7,625 nt of DNA, taken from positions 1 through 7,625 of the forward strand of contig JAQGKB010000209.1 in assembly GCA_028290345.1 (NCBI GenBank), written 5' to 3'. Source of the stretch: Hyphomicrobiales bacterium (GTDB taxonomy: Bacteria > Pseudomonadota > Alphaproteobacteria > Rhizobiales > Devosiaceae). This document shows positions 1 through 7,360 of the stretch, piece by piece. The notes beneath the pieces were generated by a model. The model saw nothing but the letters and a program-made list of their open reading frames with translations. It made no database searches and had not been told where the DNA came from. Made by a program: the position numbers and the translations under genes. Every line of letters begins with the position of its first letter. Position 1 is the first letter of the stretch.

Positions 1-137
1 TTTCCGAGGGCGACAAGATCGATGAGGGTGCCCTGAAAAATCTCGTCCGCGCCGCTATTGAGTACAATCAGGTCGAGCTGATGAAGAAGGCGGCTGCCGG
101 CAAGCGCGCGAAAGTACGCAAGAGCAAAGAGGCATAG
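1..137 (+). CDS. C-terminal end of an unidentified small protein (possibly DUF1801-like), 5' end outside the window
   Basis: An open frame runs from the left edge (first full codon at position 3) to a TAG at 135-137, giving the last 44 residues of a protein. It starts with SEGDKIDEGALKNLVRAAIE and ends in a strongly basic tail rich in Lys, Arg and Ala. The part 'ID-x2-AL-x2-LVRAAIEYN' resembles the closing helix of DUF1801 proteins, where a phrase of the type 'D-x2-ALR-x-LIRAAV' is usual. This is a memory-based family guess from very little sequence, and the function is unknown. The gene stops 10 bp before the UvrA-like gene on the same strand, so the two are probably co-transcribed. That the frame is coding is fairly safe because of its codon use and tight spacing. 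Its identity is not safe. Confidence 0.55.
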   Translation, partial: SEGDKIDEGALKNLVRAAIEYNQVELMKKAAAGKRAKVRKSKEA

Positions 138-147
138 CAGGACCGCC

Positions 148-2415
148 ATGACCCTACCCGACTACGGATCGATCATCATCCGCGGCGCGCGCGAGAACAA
201 TCTCAAAAACGTTTCGTTGGATATCCCGAAACGCAAGATCACCGTGTTCACCGGGGTCTCGGGCTCGGGCAAGTCATCGCTGGTCTTCGACACAATCGCT
301 GCGGAAAGCCAGCGGCTCATCAACGAGACCTATCCGGCCTTCGTGCAGCAGTTCATGCCGCATTATGGCCAGCCCGACGCCGACCAGTTGGAAAACATCT
401 CGGCCGCCATCATCGTCGATCAGCAGCGGCTGGGTGGAAATTCGCGCTCGACCGTGGCCACCGTCACCGACGCAGCACAGATGCTGCGCGTCATCTTCTC
501 GCGCATTGCAGAACCGCGGCTACCGTCGCCCGGCCTCTATTCCTACAACGATCCGCGCGGCATGTGCGCCGAATGCGAAGGCATTGGCCAGGTGGCCGCA
601 ATGGACATGAACGCCGTGATCGACGAGAGCAAATCGCTCAGCGATGGCGCGCTGCTCCCGAAGGACTTTGCCGTCGATACCTGGTGGTGGGAGATCTACA
701 AGAACTCCGGCCTCTTCGACATCGACAAGCCCATTGAGAAGTACACCAAGGAAGAGCGCGAAAATCTCTTCAACCTCGACGACGGCCGGAAGATCAGGGT
801 CGGCAAAATCGGCCTCACCTACGAGGGCGTCGTCGCCAAGCTCAAGAAAGGGCTGGGCGCCAAGGATCCCGAAACTCTCCAGCCCCACGTCCGCATCGAG
901 TACGACAAGATCTTCACACGCAAGCTCTGCCCCGCCTGCGAGGGTGCGCGCCTCAACCCCGCGGCGCTCGGAAGCAAGGTAGACAAGAGGAACATCGCCG
1001 AGCTCTCGGCCATGCAGGTCTCCGACCTCGCGCCCTTCATTCGCGGCCTGAAAGCCAAGGAAGTGCAGCCGATGCTGGAGGCGCTCACCGCCCGTCTCGA
1101 GAACCTCGTGACCATCGGGCTGGGCTATTTGAGCCTCGACCGGGAAAGCTCCACCCTCTCGGGCGGAGAAAGCCAGCGCGTGAAGATGGTGCGCCATCTA
1201 GGGTCGTCGCTGACCGACATCACCTATGTGTTCGACGAGCCCTCGGTGGGTCTCCACCCGCACGACGTGGGCCGGCTGGCCGGGCTGATGCAGCAATTGC
1301 GCGACAAGGGCAACACGGTGCTGATCGTCGAGCACAAGCCCGACATGATCGCCATCGCCGACCATGTGGTGGATATGGGGCCCTTCGCGGGGAGCAAGGG
1401 TGGCGAGGTGGTCTACCAAGGCGATTTCGCGGGCCTGCTCACCTCCGGCACCCTGACCGGCAATCACATGCGCAAGCACCAGCCCCTCAAGGACAAAGTG
1501 CGCCAGCCGGCAGGCGAGCCGCTGAAGATCGCGCATGCAAGGCTCAACAACCTCAAGGATGTGTCGGTTTCCATCCCTCGCGGCGTCCTCACCGCCGTGA
1601 CCGGCGTCGCCGGCTCGGGCAAGTCCAGCCTCATCCAGGGCTGTCTGCCCCAGGCCTATCCCGAAACCATCATCATCGACCAAAACCTGGCGCGCGGCTC
1701 GCGGCGATCCAACACCGCCACATACACCGGCATCCTCGACAATGTGCGCAAGGCCTTTGCCAAGGCCAATGGCGTCGACACCGCGCTGTTCTCGGCCAAT
1801 TCCAAGGGTGCCTGCCCCGACTGCAACGGGCTCGGCGTGATCTATACCGATCTCGCCCATCTCGATCCCATGGTCACCACCTGCGAGACCTGCGAAGGCA
1901 AGCGGTTCCTGCCCGATGTGCTGGAGCACCGGTTGCGCGGTAAATCCATCGCCGATGTCTATGAGATAAGCGTGTCGGATGCCGCCGAGTTCTTCACCGA
2001 ACCGGCCATCGCCAGGATTCTCAAGGGCCTCGACGATGTGGGATTGGGCTACCTCACCCTCGGCCAGCCGCTCTCCACCCTATCGGGCGGCGAACGCCAG
2101 CGGCTGAAACTCGCCGCCGAACTGGGTAAGAAGGGCAACATCTACGTGCTGGACGAACCCACCACGGGCCTCCACATGAACGATGTCGATACGCTTATCG
2201 GCCTCTTCGACCGGCTGGTCGATGCGGGGTCGTCCGTGATCGTGATCGAGCACAATCTGGATGTCATCTCGCGCGCCGACTGGGTCATCGACCTCGGCCC
2301 GGGGGCCGGTCATGAAGGCGGCACAGTGCAGTTCGAGGGCGAGCCGATCGGCCTCGCGACGAGCGGGAACACACTGACCGGACGACACTTGTCCGACCGC
2401 CGCGGCACTGGCTGA
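148..2415 (+). CDS. uvrA2: UvrA-like tandem ABC ATPase, class II (UvrA2/DrrC type), without the UvrB-binding domain
   Basis: This 755-residue protein is a cytoplasmic, dimeric, DNA-binding ATPase of the UvrA family. Module 1 has Walker A GVSGSGKSS (36-44), signature LSGGESQR (337-344), Walker B YVFDEPSVGLHP (from 360) and H-loop His396. Module 2 has Walker A GVAGSGKSS (486-494), signature LSGGERQR (645-652), Walker B YVLDEPTTGLH (from 666) and H-loop His702. Zinc-binding CxxC pairs lie at 140/143, 261/264, 556/559 and 579/582. Canonical UvrA has about 940-950 residues. Here the chain passes from the 'IAEPR' segment (about 120) straight to 'YNDPRGMCAEC' (133-143), so the UvrB-binding domain and the first zinc cysteines are absent, while the DNA-contacting insertion domain (about 146-258) is kept. 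That architecture defines class II UvrA, linked in other bacteria to drug self-resistance (DrrC) or auxiliary damage tolerance. The ATG at 148 follows an AGGA at 139-142 with 5 bp spacing. The family call is secure. The physiological role is inferred. Confidence 0.93.
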   Translation: MTLPDYGSIIIRGARENNLKNVSLDIPKRKITVFTGVSGSGKSSLVFDTIAAESQRLINETYPAFVQQFMPHYGQPDADQLENISAAIIVDQQRLGGNSRSTVATVTDAAQMLRVIFSRIAEPRLPSPGLYSYNDPRGMCAECEGIGQVAAMDMNAVIDESKSLSDGALLPKDFAVDTWWWEIYKNSGLFDIDKPIEKYTKEERENLFNLDDGRKIRVGKIGLTYEGVVAKLKKGLGAKDPETLQPHVRIEYDKIFTRKLCPACEGARLNPAALGSKVDKRNIAELSAMQVSDLAPFIRGLKAKEVQPMLEALTARLENLVTIGLGYLSLDRESSTLSGGESQRVKMVRHLGSSLTDITYVFDEPSVGLHPHDVGRLAGLMQQLRDKGNTVLIVEHKPDMIAIADHVVDMGPFAGSKGGEVVYQGDFAGLLTSGTLTGNHMRKHQPLKDKVRQPAGEPLKIAHARLNNLKDVSVSIPRGVLTAVTGVAGSGKSSLIQGCLPQAYPETIIIDQNLARGSRRSNTATYTGILDNVRKAFAKANGVDTALFSANSKGACPDCNGLGVIYTDLAHLDPMVTTCETCEGKRFLPDVLEHRLRGKSIADVYEISVSDAAEFFTEPAIARILKGLDDVGLGYLTLGQPLSTLSGGERQRLKLAAELGKKGNIYVLDEPTTGLHMNDVDTLIGLFDRLVDAGSSVIVIEHNLDVISRADWVIDLGPGAGHEGGTVQFEGEPIGLATSGNTLTGRHLSDRRGTG

Positions 2416-2450
2416 CGTGGCATGATCGTCGATTTCGCCCCACCAGACCT

Positions 2451-2466
2451 TCGGCCCCCTGGCCGA
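2451..2466. terminator. Small stem-loop in the convergent gap, possible weak bidirectional terminator
   Basis: The 58-bp gap between the UvrA-like gene and the convergent SH3b gene contains TCGGCC (2451-2456) and GGCCGA (2461-2466), a perfect 6-bp inverted repeat with a 4-base loop. Its position between two gene ends suits a shared terminator. No T-run follows on either strand, so it is not a typical factor-independent terminator. Nothing else stands out in this gap. Confidence 0.25.
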
Positions 2467-2473
2467 TCGATAC

Positions 2474-3349
2474 TTAGGGATTGGCGAAAAAGGACGAGTA
2501 AGCCCAGCCGGTGCGGCCCTGCCCATCGACGATCTGCAGCCATCCGTTCTGGTTGCTCGTCACTGAGACCTTCTGCCCGACTGCGAGGCCAAAGAGCCCG
2601 GCATTCGATTTGGACGGACCAGACCGCACGGTGACGCCGCCCGGGCCGCCGACCACCATCGTACCCGATTTCGCGGCGGGCTGAGCCGGCCGCGCCGGTG
2701 GCGCAGGATCGCGGGCGGCCAGCTGCATTTTCTCGGCGGGTGCCGGCGCCGGGGCTGGTTCGGCGACGGTCTTGGGTGCAAGCGGCGCCGCCTGCGGGAT
2801 CTGAACAGGCTCCGTGCTTGCCACCTCGATCGGCTTTGCAGTGACGTCGGCCGGATTTGCATCGGCACCGGCTGGCGTTGCTGCGACATCGGGCCGGATG
2901 GCTGTGGTGGTGACGCGGCGAGTGGTCGGCGATGCGGGCCCGGCCACCGGCGTTGCTGGCCTCTTGGCCATCGTGGAATCCGGCTTAGGAGGACTGGATG
3001 CGACCTGCAGCCGCTCAAACGTTGCGGCGATCAGGCCCGGGGCCGTCGTCGCGGCGACAGCTTCGGGCTGCACGGCCGGTGCCGGCACATTTGCGGCCGC
3101 CAGGACCACAGGAGCGACCGTAGGGGCGACCGGCTTTCCAGCCGCCGGAACGACATTCGGCGTCACCTTGGGTTGCGCGACGTCCACGCTGGCGGCTGCA
3201 GCCGGGCACGAACCTGCCTTCGCCAGCTCCGGCGCACATTGCGCGGGCAGGGTAAAAGCTGCGATTCCGAGGGACGCCAAGACCGCAGCTGTTATGGCAA
3301 TGAGACCGACAGAAAGACGGCGCGGGATACTTACGAAAGTTCGGGCTAT
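2474..3349 (-). CDS. Exported Ala/Pro-rich protein with C-terminal SH3b domain
   Basis: The C-terminal 61 residues (about 231-291) form a bacterial SH3 (SH3b, SH3_3/SH3_4-like) domain: VRSGPS near its start, then LAVGQKVSV, then GWLQIVDGQGRTGWAY. Such domains usually bind peptidoglycan or sit in envelope proteins. The middle (about 40-225) is a low-complexity linker rich in Ala, Pro, Val and Thr, fitting a periplasmic spacer. With the start at 3349 the N-terminus is a good signal peptide: arginines, then a hydrophobic core from RRLSVGLIAITAAVLASL onward, then PAQCAP near a possible cleavage site. The first conventional start, TTG at 3280 (268 residues), lies inside this core and has no ribosome binding site. 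No ATG, GTG, TTG or CTG lies in frame between it and the upstream stop at 3380-3382. I therefore chose ATA at 3349-3347, preceded by GGAGA, as the likelier start; this is an inference. A sequencing error or a decayed start codon would also explain it. No partner gene is adjacent, and the precise role is unknown. Confidence 0.8.
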   Translation of the reverse strand: MARTFVSIPRRLSVGLIAITAAVLASLGIAAFTLPAQCAPELAKAGSCPAAAASVDVAQPKVTPNVVPAAGKPVAPTVAPVVLAAANVPAPAVQPEAVAATTAPGLIAATFERLQVASSPPKPDSTMAKRPATPVAGPASPTTRRVTTTAIRPDVAATPAGADANPADVTAKPIEVASTEPVQIPQAAPLAPKTVAEPAPAPAPAEKMQLAARDPAPPARPAQPAAKSGTMVVGGPGGVTVRSGPSKSNAGLFGLAVGQKVSVTSNQNGWLQIVDGQGRTGWAYSSFFANP

Positions 3350-3450
3350 TTGTCGTCTCCGGAAGGGCCGGCGGACGGCTCAAGCCTAATCCCAAAAACC
3401 CTCCATGATCCTGCACCGCCAAACCGGGCTCAAATATGGCATGGCGGTTT
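3350..3450 (-). other. 101-bp gap between ATPase and SH3b genes, with an inverted repeat after the ATPase stop
   Basis: Just downstream of the ATPase stop codon (TAG, 3453-3451) the minus strand holds ACCGCCA (3448-3442) and TGGCGGT (3421-3415), a perfect 7-bp inverted repeat with a 20-base loop. It could end the sugar operon, but the loop is long and the nearest T5 run begins 15 bases beyond the stem. I see no convincing -35/-10 pair for the SH3b gene, so whether it has its own promoter or is reached by read-through is undecided. Confidence 0.3.
3356..3360 (-). promoter_or_regulatory. Ribosome binding site GGAGA ahead of a non-standard ATA start
   Basis: On the minus strand GGAGA (3360-3356) is followed by six bases (CGACAA) and then ATA (3349-3347), the first codon of a complete signal peptide in the SH3b frame. 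The spacing is ideal for initiation. This site decides the start call, because the TTG at 3280 has no comparable purine-rich motif upstream. Confidence 0.45.
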
Positions 3451-4569
3451 CTAGCCGTGCTGCACGTAATCCTCGGTCCAGGTCCGCGTGGGCTGCAGCG
3501 TCTTGCCGTTGTCGTCGAAGACGTGAACGAACGCATCTTCAAGCGCCAGGCGGATATTGGCATCGGGCTGCAGGCCGGAGATGCCCCGCACCGATACCGT
3601 TATGGGCAAGCCATTGCCAAGCCGGGCGTGGACGATGGTTTCGGAACCCAGCACTTCCATAGTCTCGACTTTGGCCGCGAGGGAGCCATCGGCGCTGACT
3701 GTCAGATGCTCGGGGCGAATGCCAACGACGCAGTCGGCCCCGACCGGCAAGCTGGCATTGCGGGCGGAGAGTCGCAGATTGGCGCGGCCGTCATCAACCG
3801 CGATGGCAAGGCTGGTTTCCCCGCTGGCCAGCACGGTGCCGCCCAGCATGTTCATCTGCGGCGCACCGAGAAAGCCGGCGACGAACTGGTTCACCGGGCG
3901 TGCGTAAAGCTCGACCGGCGTGCCGACCTGCTCCACGATACCGTCCCGCAAAACCACGATCTTGTCGGCCATGGTCATCGCTTCCACCTGATCGTGGGTG
4001 ACGTAGATCATGGTTGATTTCAGCCGCTTATGCAGCGCGACCAGTTCGCCGCGCATTTTTACGCGCAGTTCGGCATCGAGGTTCGACAGCGGCTCATCGA
4101 AGAGGAAGGCCTTGGGCTCCTTGACGATGGCGCGGCCGATGGCGACGCGCTGGCTCTGCCCGCCCGAAAGCTGGTTGGGCCGGCGCTTCATCAGGTGAGA
4201 AATCTGCAGGATATCCGCCGCCTTGGCGACGCGAGCGTGAATCTCGGGCTTTGGCGTCCTGGCGTTCTCCAGGCCGAATTTGAGGTTTTCTTCGACCGTC
4301 ATGTGCGGATAGAGCGCGTAGGACTGGAACACCATCGCCATGCCGCGGGCCGAGGGCAGCAGGTGGTCACATCGCTGGCCATCGATATGGACTTCCCCGG
4401 CAGTGACTTCTTCCAGCCCCGCCATCATGCGCAACAGGGTGGATTTCCCGCAGCCGGAGGGGCCGACGAAGACGGTGAAAGCCCCGTCTTCGATGGTCAA
4501 ATCGATGCCGTGGATGACTTCGAATTGCTGGAAGCTCTTGCGGACCTGCTTGAGTTCAATCTTGGCCAT
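3451..4569 (-). CDS. Sugar ABC transporter ATP-binding protein, MalK/UgpC (CUT1) type
   Basis: This 372-residue protein is the cytoplasmic ATPase that powers a binding-protein-dependent sugar importer. The nucleotide-binding domain has Walker A GPSGCGKST (36-44), Q-loop Gln82 in MVFQSYALYPHMTV, signature LSGGQSQR (134-141), Walker B AFLFDEPLSNLD (154-165) and H-loop His192 in YVTHDQ. The rest, from about 235 with GIRPEHLTV inside it, is the OB/TOBE-type regulatory domain typical of MalK, UgpC and ThuK. Length is normal for the family. The signature has Ser139 where Arg is usual (LSGGQRQR), the only notable departure. The ATG at 4569 lies 3 bp after the stop of the GH116 gene with only a weak ribosome binding site, which suggests translational coupling. 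Many such proteins are annotated UgpC, but the neighbours argue for a glucoside or oligosaccharide rather than glycerol-3-phosphate. One ATPase can also serve several CUT1 importers in alphaproteobacteria. Confidence 0.95.
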   Translation of the reverse strand: MAKIELKQVRKSFQQFEVIHGIDLTIEDGAFTVFVGPSGCGKSTLLRMMAGLEEVTAGEVHIDGQRCDHLLPSARGMAMVFQSYALYPHMTVEENLKFGLENARTPKPEIHARVAKAADILQISHLMKRRPNQLSGGQSQRVAIGRAIVKEPKAFLFDEPLSNLDAELRVKMRGELVALHKRLKSTMIYVTHDQVEAMTMADKIVVLRDGIVEQVGTPVELYARPVNQFVAGFLGAPQMNMLGGTVLASGETSLAIAVDDGRANLRLSARNASLPVGADCVVGIRPEHLTVSADGSLAAKVETMEVLGSETIVHARLGNGLPITVSVRGISGLQPDANIRLALEDAFVHVFDDNGKTLQPTRTWTEDYVQHG

Positions 4570-4572
4570 AGG

Positions 4573-7161
4573 TCAGAGCGCCCCGAACTGGAAAGCTTGC
4601 CCGGCGGCGAGCCGCAGCGGTTGGGCAAAGCTCTGCGCGTTGCCCGCAACGGTCAAGCTCGAGAACTGCAACGCGCCGGCCTTCACGCTCAGGGTGAGTT
4701 GGTCGCCGAGGCGGGACAACTCGCCCCAGCTTTGGCCAACCGACCAGAACAGGCGATAGTCACCGGATGGCTTTGGATCGAAACTCAGCGTGCCGGCGAC
4801 GAAATCGGCGCTGAGGCCGGACCAGGCGTTCACCAACTGCCAGGCCGACATCGAACGAGCGTAGTAGGAGCCGCATTCAATGTCGTTCCAGGGGTTGCGA
4901 CGGGCGCCATCGTGCCTGTCGCGGGCGGCACGGACAATGGTGAGCCCCTCCTCCACCAAGCCGTGCATGATGAGGTGCGAGGCCGAGGCGTATTCGATGC
5001 CGGTCCAGACTTCCTCGGCGTAAGGCGCCGCAACCACCGGCTGGCGGGCGCCCTCCGGGTAGGTGGCGACCAGCAGGCCGCCCTCGTCCTCATAGGCGTA
5101 GTTGCGGCCGGGATTGAAGTGATCGGCAAGCGTCGGGCGGAAGTTTTCTGCGTAGACCGAGGCCAAGGCCGTCTTGACCTTGTCGGCATCGAGGAAGCCG
5201 CCGAGCCCGGCGACTTCGGCGTGCCATTGGCCGAGAATCTGGTCGGTGATGCAGGCGTCGCCAAACTGGTATTTGATCTCATTGTGCTCGTCGGACCAGT
5301 AGGCCTGCATAAAGCCATCGGCCAAGACGCCGGCATTGCGACCGTTGTCGAACTGGGCGATTTCCGACTTGTCATGCAGGTCTATGGCCTGGAAGAAATA
5401 GCGGCCGTTGAAAAGCTTATCATCGATGAACGCCGCCCCGGCCTTGCCGAGTTTTTCACACTTCGCTGCGAAGTCCGCCTCGCCCACAACCTCGGCCATT
5501 TTCGCGCCGGCGAGCAGCGCGGCGACGTACATCGAGGCGAGCCAGGAGTTGGAGCCGAAGAGCTCCATGTCGAGCGTGTGGTGCTGGCGGCCGGAGAGGA
5601 TGCCGGTCTGGTTGGGGTCCCAGCGATCCGGGTTTTCCGGCGACCAGGCATATTCGATGGCGCGCTTCACCTTCGGCCAGTAGCGCTGCAGCCAGTCGGT
5701 GTCGCCCGAATGCCGCCACTCGCGAAACGTCTTGATCACCGCGCCGAAATGCCCGTCCGCGCAGGGGCCGATGATATCGAAGCCGGAACCGAGCGGCAGT
5801 CTCTGGCGAAAGGTCAGCCCGCCATTCGGCAGTTGGTTGTAGCTCCACTCGGTCTCGCGCAGCGAACGTTCAAGCGCCGGGAACAGGTGCGACAGCGCCT
5901 GCTGGTAGTTCCAGACGTGGGTGCACGAGCCCTCGCAGGAGCCATCCTTGGTGTGCTGGCCCTCCCAGCCCCAGAGCTCGCCGTTTTCCAGTCGGATGAC
6001 GGTTGCGGTGCGCAACAGCGCCAGGGTCGCGGAGGACGCATCGATGATTTCGGCGGGCATGGTGGAAGCGAACAGGCCATCGCGGAAGGCGAGGGTCTGG
6101 CCGGTAAGCAAGTCCCAGCGGGCGAAGGCGTCGCGGGCGGTCGCGGTCGAATCCGCCCATTGCGTGGCATAGAAATTCTTCCACAGCGGCGTGGTTTTAT
6201 CCGGCAGCGCGCCGTCCGGCTTGTTGCGGAAAGCCCAATAGATGTCGCCATGCGGGAAATTCCAGCTGATGACAAAACGCACGGTTTTCCGGCCGCCGGC
6301 GGGCACGGTGACCTTGGCGGCGAGGGTAGCGTGCTCGGGCTGCAGGCTCATGTGGCGGCTGGCGCGCGGCGTATCGTAATGCCGCTCCGGCAGCGCGCCG
6401 GGTTTGGCGAAATCCTTCCAGAATACGGCGAGGTCGTCGAACCACTGGCCGCGGAAGTGGAAATCCTGGTGCTGCACCTCCTCTGCGTCGGTGGCGATGG
6501 AGAGATCGCCGCGATCGGCTTCGGGGAGGGTTTCGTCCGACGAGGTGAGATGCAGCGAGGCAACGCCGTCTCGGCGCGCGAAGGTGTGAAGGCCTGAGTT
6601 GGAACCGTAGTTTCCGAGCGTTCCCGCAAGGGTGTAATCGATGGCCTCGGCCGTATCGTTGACCAGTTCGAACGAGAACAGCGCCGCCGCCATGGAGCTA
6701 TCGCGGTCGTTGTGCGGGATGAACGGCGATAGCGCCGTCATGCGCACGCCACCGGGGAAGCGGTCATCCTTGAACACGAGATCGGCGCCGGGAAACTGGC
6801 CGTAGAAATCCACCTGCTTGAAGTGCGGCACGCCCGCCAGAGACTGCCGGTTGGCGCCGTGGCCAAAACCGTCGAACATCGGGCGCAGGCCCGGGGAGCC
6901 AGACGGATCGCCATCATAGGGGCCGTTGAGCACGCGCGCATCGAGCAGTTCGCCGTTGCGCTCGGCCTTGATGGCGAAGTGCGAGTAGCCGTTGAAACCC
7001 TGCAGCGCCGGGCGATTGCGGATCGACCAATCGACCAGCCGGCCGGAGCCGGAAACGGACAGCCCGCCCGAGCCGATGCCGCCCAGCGGGAAGCGGATAT
7101 AGCGGGTCCGCTCGCCGGTATAGACGAAGCGCGGATCGACAGATTTCAGATCATCCCACAT
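4573..7161 (-). CDS. Glycoside hydrolase family 116 (GBA2/DUF608-type), probable cytoplasmic beta-glucosidase
   Basis: The 862-residue product has the GH116 layout: an N-terminal beta-rich GBA2_N-like domain (about 10-330), with FPLGGIGSGGL (24-34) near its start, then the DUF608 (alpha/alpha)6 catalytic domain (about 370-780). Conserved landmarks are CEGSCTHVWNY, with Glu410 as candidate nucleophile, HTLDMELFG, with Asp531 as candidate acid/base, and NPWNDIECGSYY (756-767) near the end of the catalytic domain. The 121-residue Glu-Asp spacing fits the archaeal members of the family. Characterised GH116 enzymes are retaining glycosidases acting on beta-glucosides, beta-xylosides or N-acetylglucosaminides, and human GBA2 cleaves glucosylceramide. 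There is no signal peptide, so it should act in the cytoplasm on imported sugar. I chose the ATG at 7161 (MWDDLKSVDPRF), preceded by AAGG at 8 bp; the frame stays open to 7335, but those 58 extra codons run through intergenic palindromes. It sits between a permease and an ATPase gene. The exact substrate cannot be read from the sequence. Confidence 0.9.
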   Translation of the reverse strand: MWDDLKSVDPRFVYTGERTRYIRFPLGGIGSGGLSVSGSGRLVDWSIRNRPALQGFNGYSHFAIKAERNGELLDARVLNGPYDGDPSGSPGLRPMFDGFGHGANRQSLAGVPHFKQVDFYGQFPGADLVFKDDRFPGGVRMTALSPFIPHNDRDSSMAAALFSFELVNDTAEAIDYTLAGTLGNYGSNSGLHTFARRDGVASLHLTSSDETLPEADRGDLSIATDAEEVQHQDFHFRGQWFDDLAVFWKDFAKPGALPERHYDTPRASRHMSLQPEHATLAAKVTVPAGGRKTVRFVISWNFPHGDIYWAFRNKPDGALPDKTTPLWKNFYATQWADSTATARDAFARWDLLTGQTLAFRDGLFASTMPAEIIDASSATLALLRTATVIRLENGELWGWEGQHTKDGSCEGSCTHVWNYQQALSHLFPALERSLRETEWSYNQLPNGGLTFRQRLPLGSGFDIIGPCADGHFGAVIKTFREWRHSGDTDWLQRYWPKVKRAIEYAWSPENPDRWDPNQTGILSGRQHHTLDMELFGSNSWLASMYVAALLAGAKMAEVVGEADFAAKCEKLGKAGAAFIDDKLFNGRYFFQAIDLHDKSEIAQFDNGRNAGVLADGFMQAYWSDEHNEIKYQFGDACITDQILGQWHAEVAGLGGFLDADKVKTALASVYAENFRPTLADHFNPGRNYAYEDEGGLLVATYPEGARQPVVAAPYAEEVWTGIEYASASHLIMHGLVEEGLTIVRAARDRHDGARRNPWNDIECGSYYARSMSAWQLVNAWSGLSADFVAGTLSFDPKPSGDYRLFWSVGQSWGELSRLGDQLTLSVKAGALQFSSLTVAGNAQSFAQPLRLAAGQAFQFGAL

Positions 7162-7215
7162 GAATGCGACCTTGGATTTGAATTGGTTTTGTACGGTAAA
7201 TGCTGTGTTCGGAGC

Positions 7216-7255
7216 CCACCCCCACCCTTGATCCCTCCCCACAAGGGGGAGGGAG
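7216..7255. repeat. Palindromic repeat unit 1
   Basis: TCCCTCCCC (7232-7240) pairs perfectly with GGGGAGGGA (7246-7254), giving a 9-bp stem and 5-base loop, preceded by a C-rich lead (CCCACCCCCACCCTTGA, 7216-7232). The phrase with 'ACAAGGGGGAGGGAGAC' is of the kind seen many times between genes in Mesorhizobium and Devosia-like genomes. That comparison is from general knowledge. Confidence 0.75.
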
Positions 7256-7279
7256 ACGCGGGGACTGGAGCGTGCGGCG

Positions 7280-7315
7280 CCCCCCTCCCAACCTCCCCCA
7301 CGAGGGGGGGAGGTG
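7280..7315. repeat. Palindromic repeat unit 2
   Basis: ACCTCCCCC (7291-7299) pairs with GGGGGAGGT (7306-7314) as a perfect 9-bp stem with a 6-base loop, preceded by CCCCCCTCCCA (7280-7290). It is a variant of the element in unit 3, read in the opposite direction. Confidence 0.7.
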
Positions 7316-7360
7316 CCGGCCGGCGTGTGGGGCAAGGCCGTGCCAAATACTCAAACGAGC

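Noticed and set aside
1198..1929. 243-codon minus-strand frame inside the UvrA-like gene
   Set aside because: It lies wholly within a well-supported gene, is rich in Gly, His and Asp in the way typical of antisense reading in GC-rich DNA, and has no recognisable motif.
3386..3406. Minus-strand mini frame ATG to TAG encoding MEGFWD ahead of the SH3b gene
   Set aside because: The AGGA upstream is only 2 bases from the ATG, there is no attenuator-like structure or repeated codon, and such short frames occur by chance.
3015..3563. 182-codon minus-strand frame overlapping the start of the SH3b gene and the end of the ATPase gene
   Set aside because: It overlaps the coding ends of both genes in another frame, has erratic composition and no domain. 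I considered it as a frameshifted N-terminus of the SH3b protein, but it offers no signal peptide leading into that frame.
4030..6597. An 855-codon plus-strand open frame antisense to the GH116 and ATPase genes
   Set aside because: Its codons are the exact reverse complements of the minus-strand codons of both genes, which share one frame. A stop can arise only where the sense strand uses TTA, CTA or TCA, codons rare in this GC-rich genome. The product shows no recognisable domain.
7162..7200. Possible promoter (TACAAA) just upstream of the GH116 start
   Set aside because: No -35 hexamer lies at the right distance, and one weak -10-like match is not enough.
7162..7335. 58-codon N-terminal extension of the GH116 frame starting at 7335
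   Set aside because: It translates the intergenic palindromes into Gly/Pro/Arg-rich low complexity, has no family match, and the ATG at 7161 directly precedes the conserved N-terminus with a plausible ribosome site.
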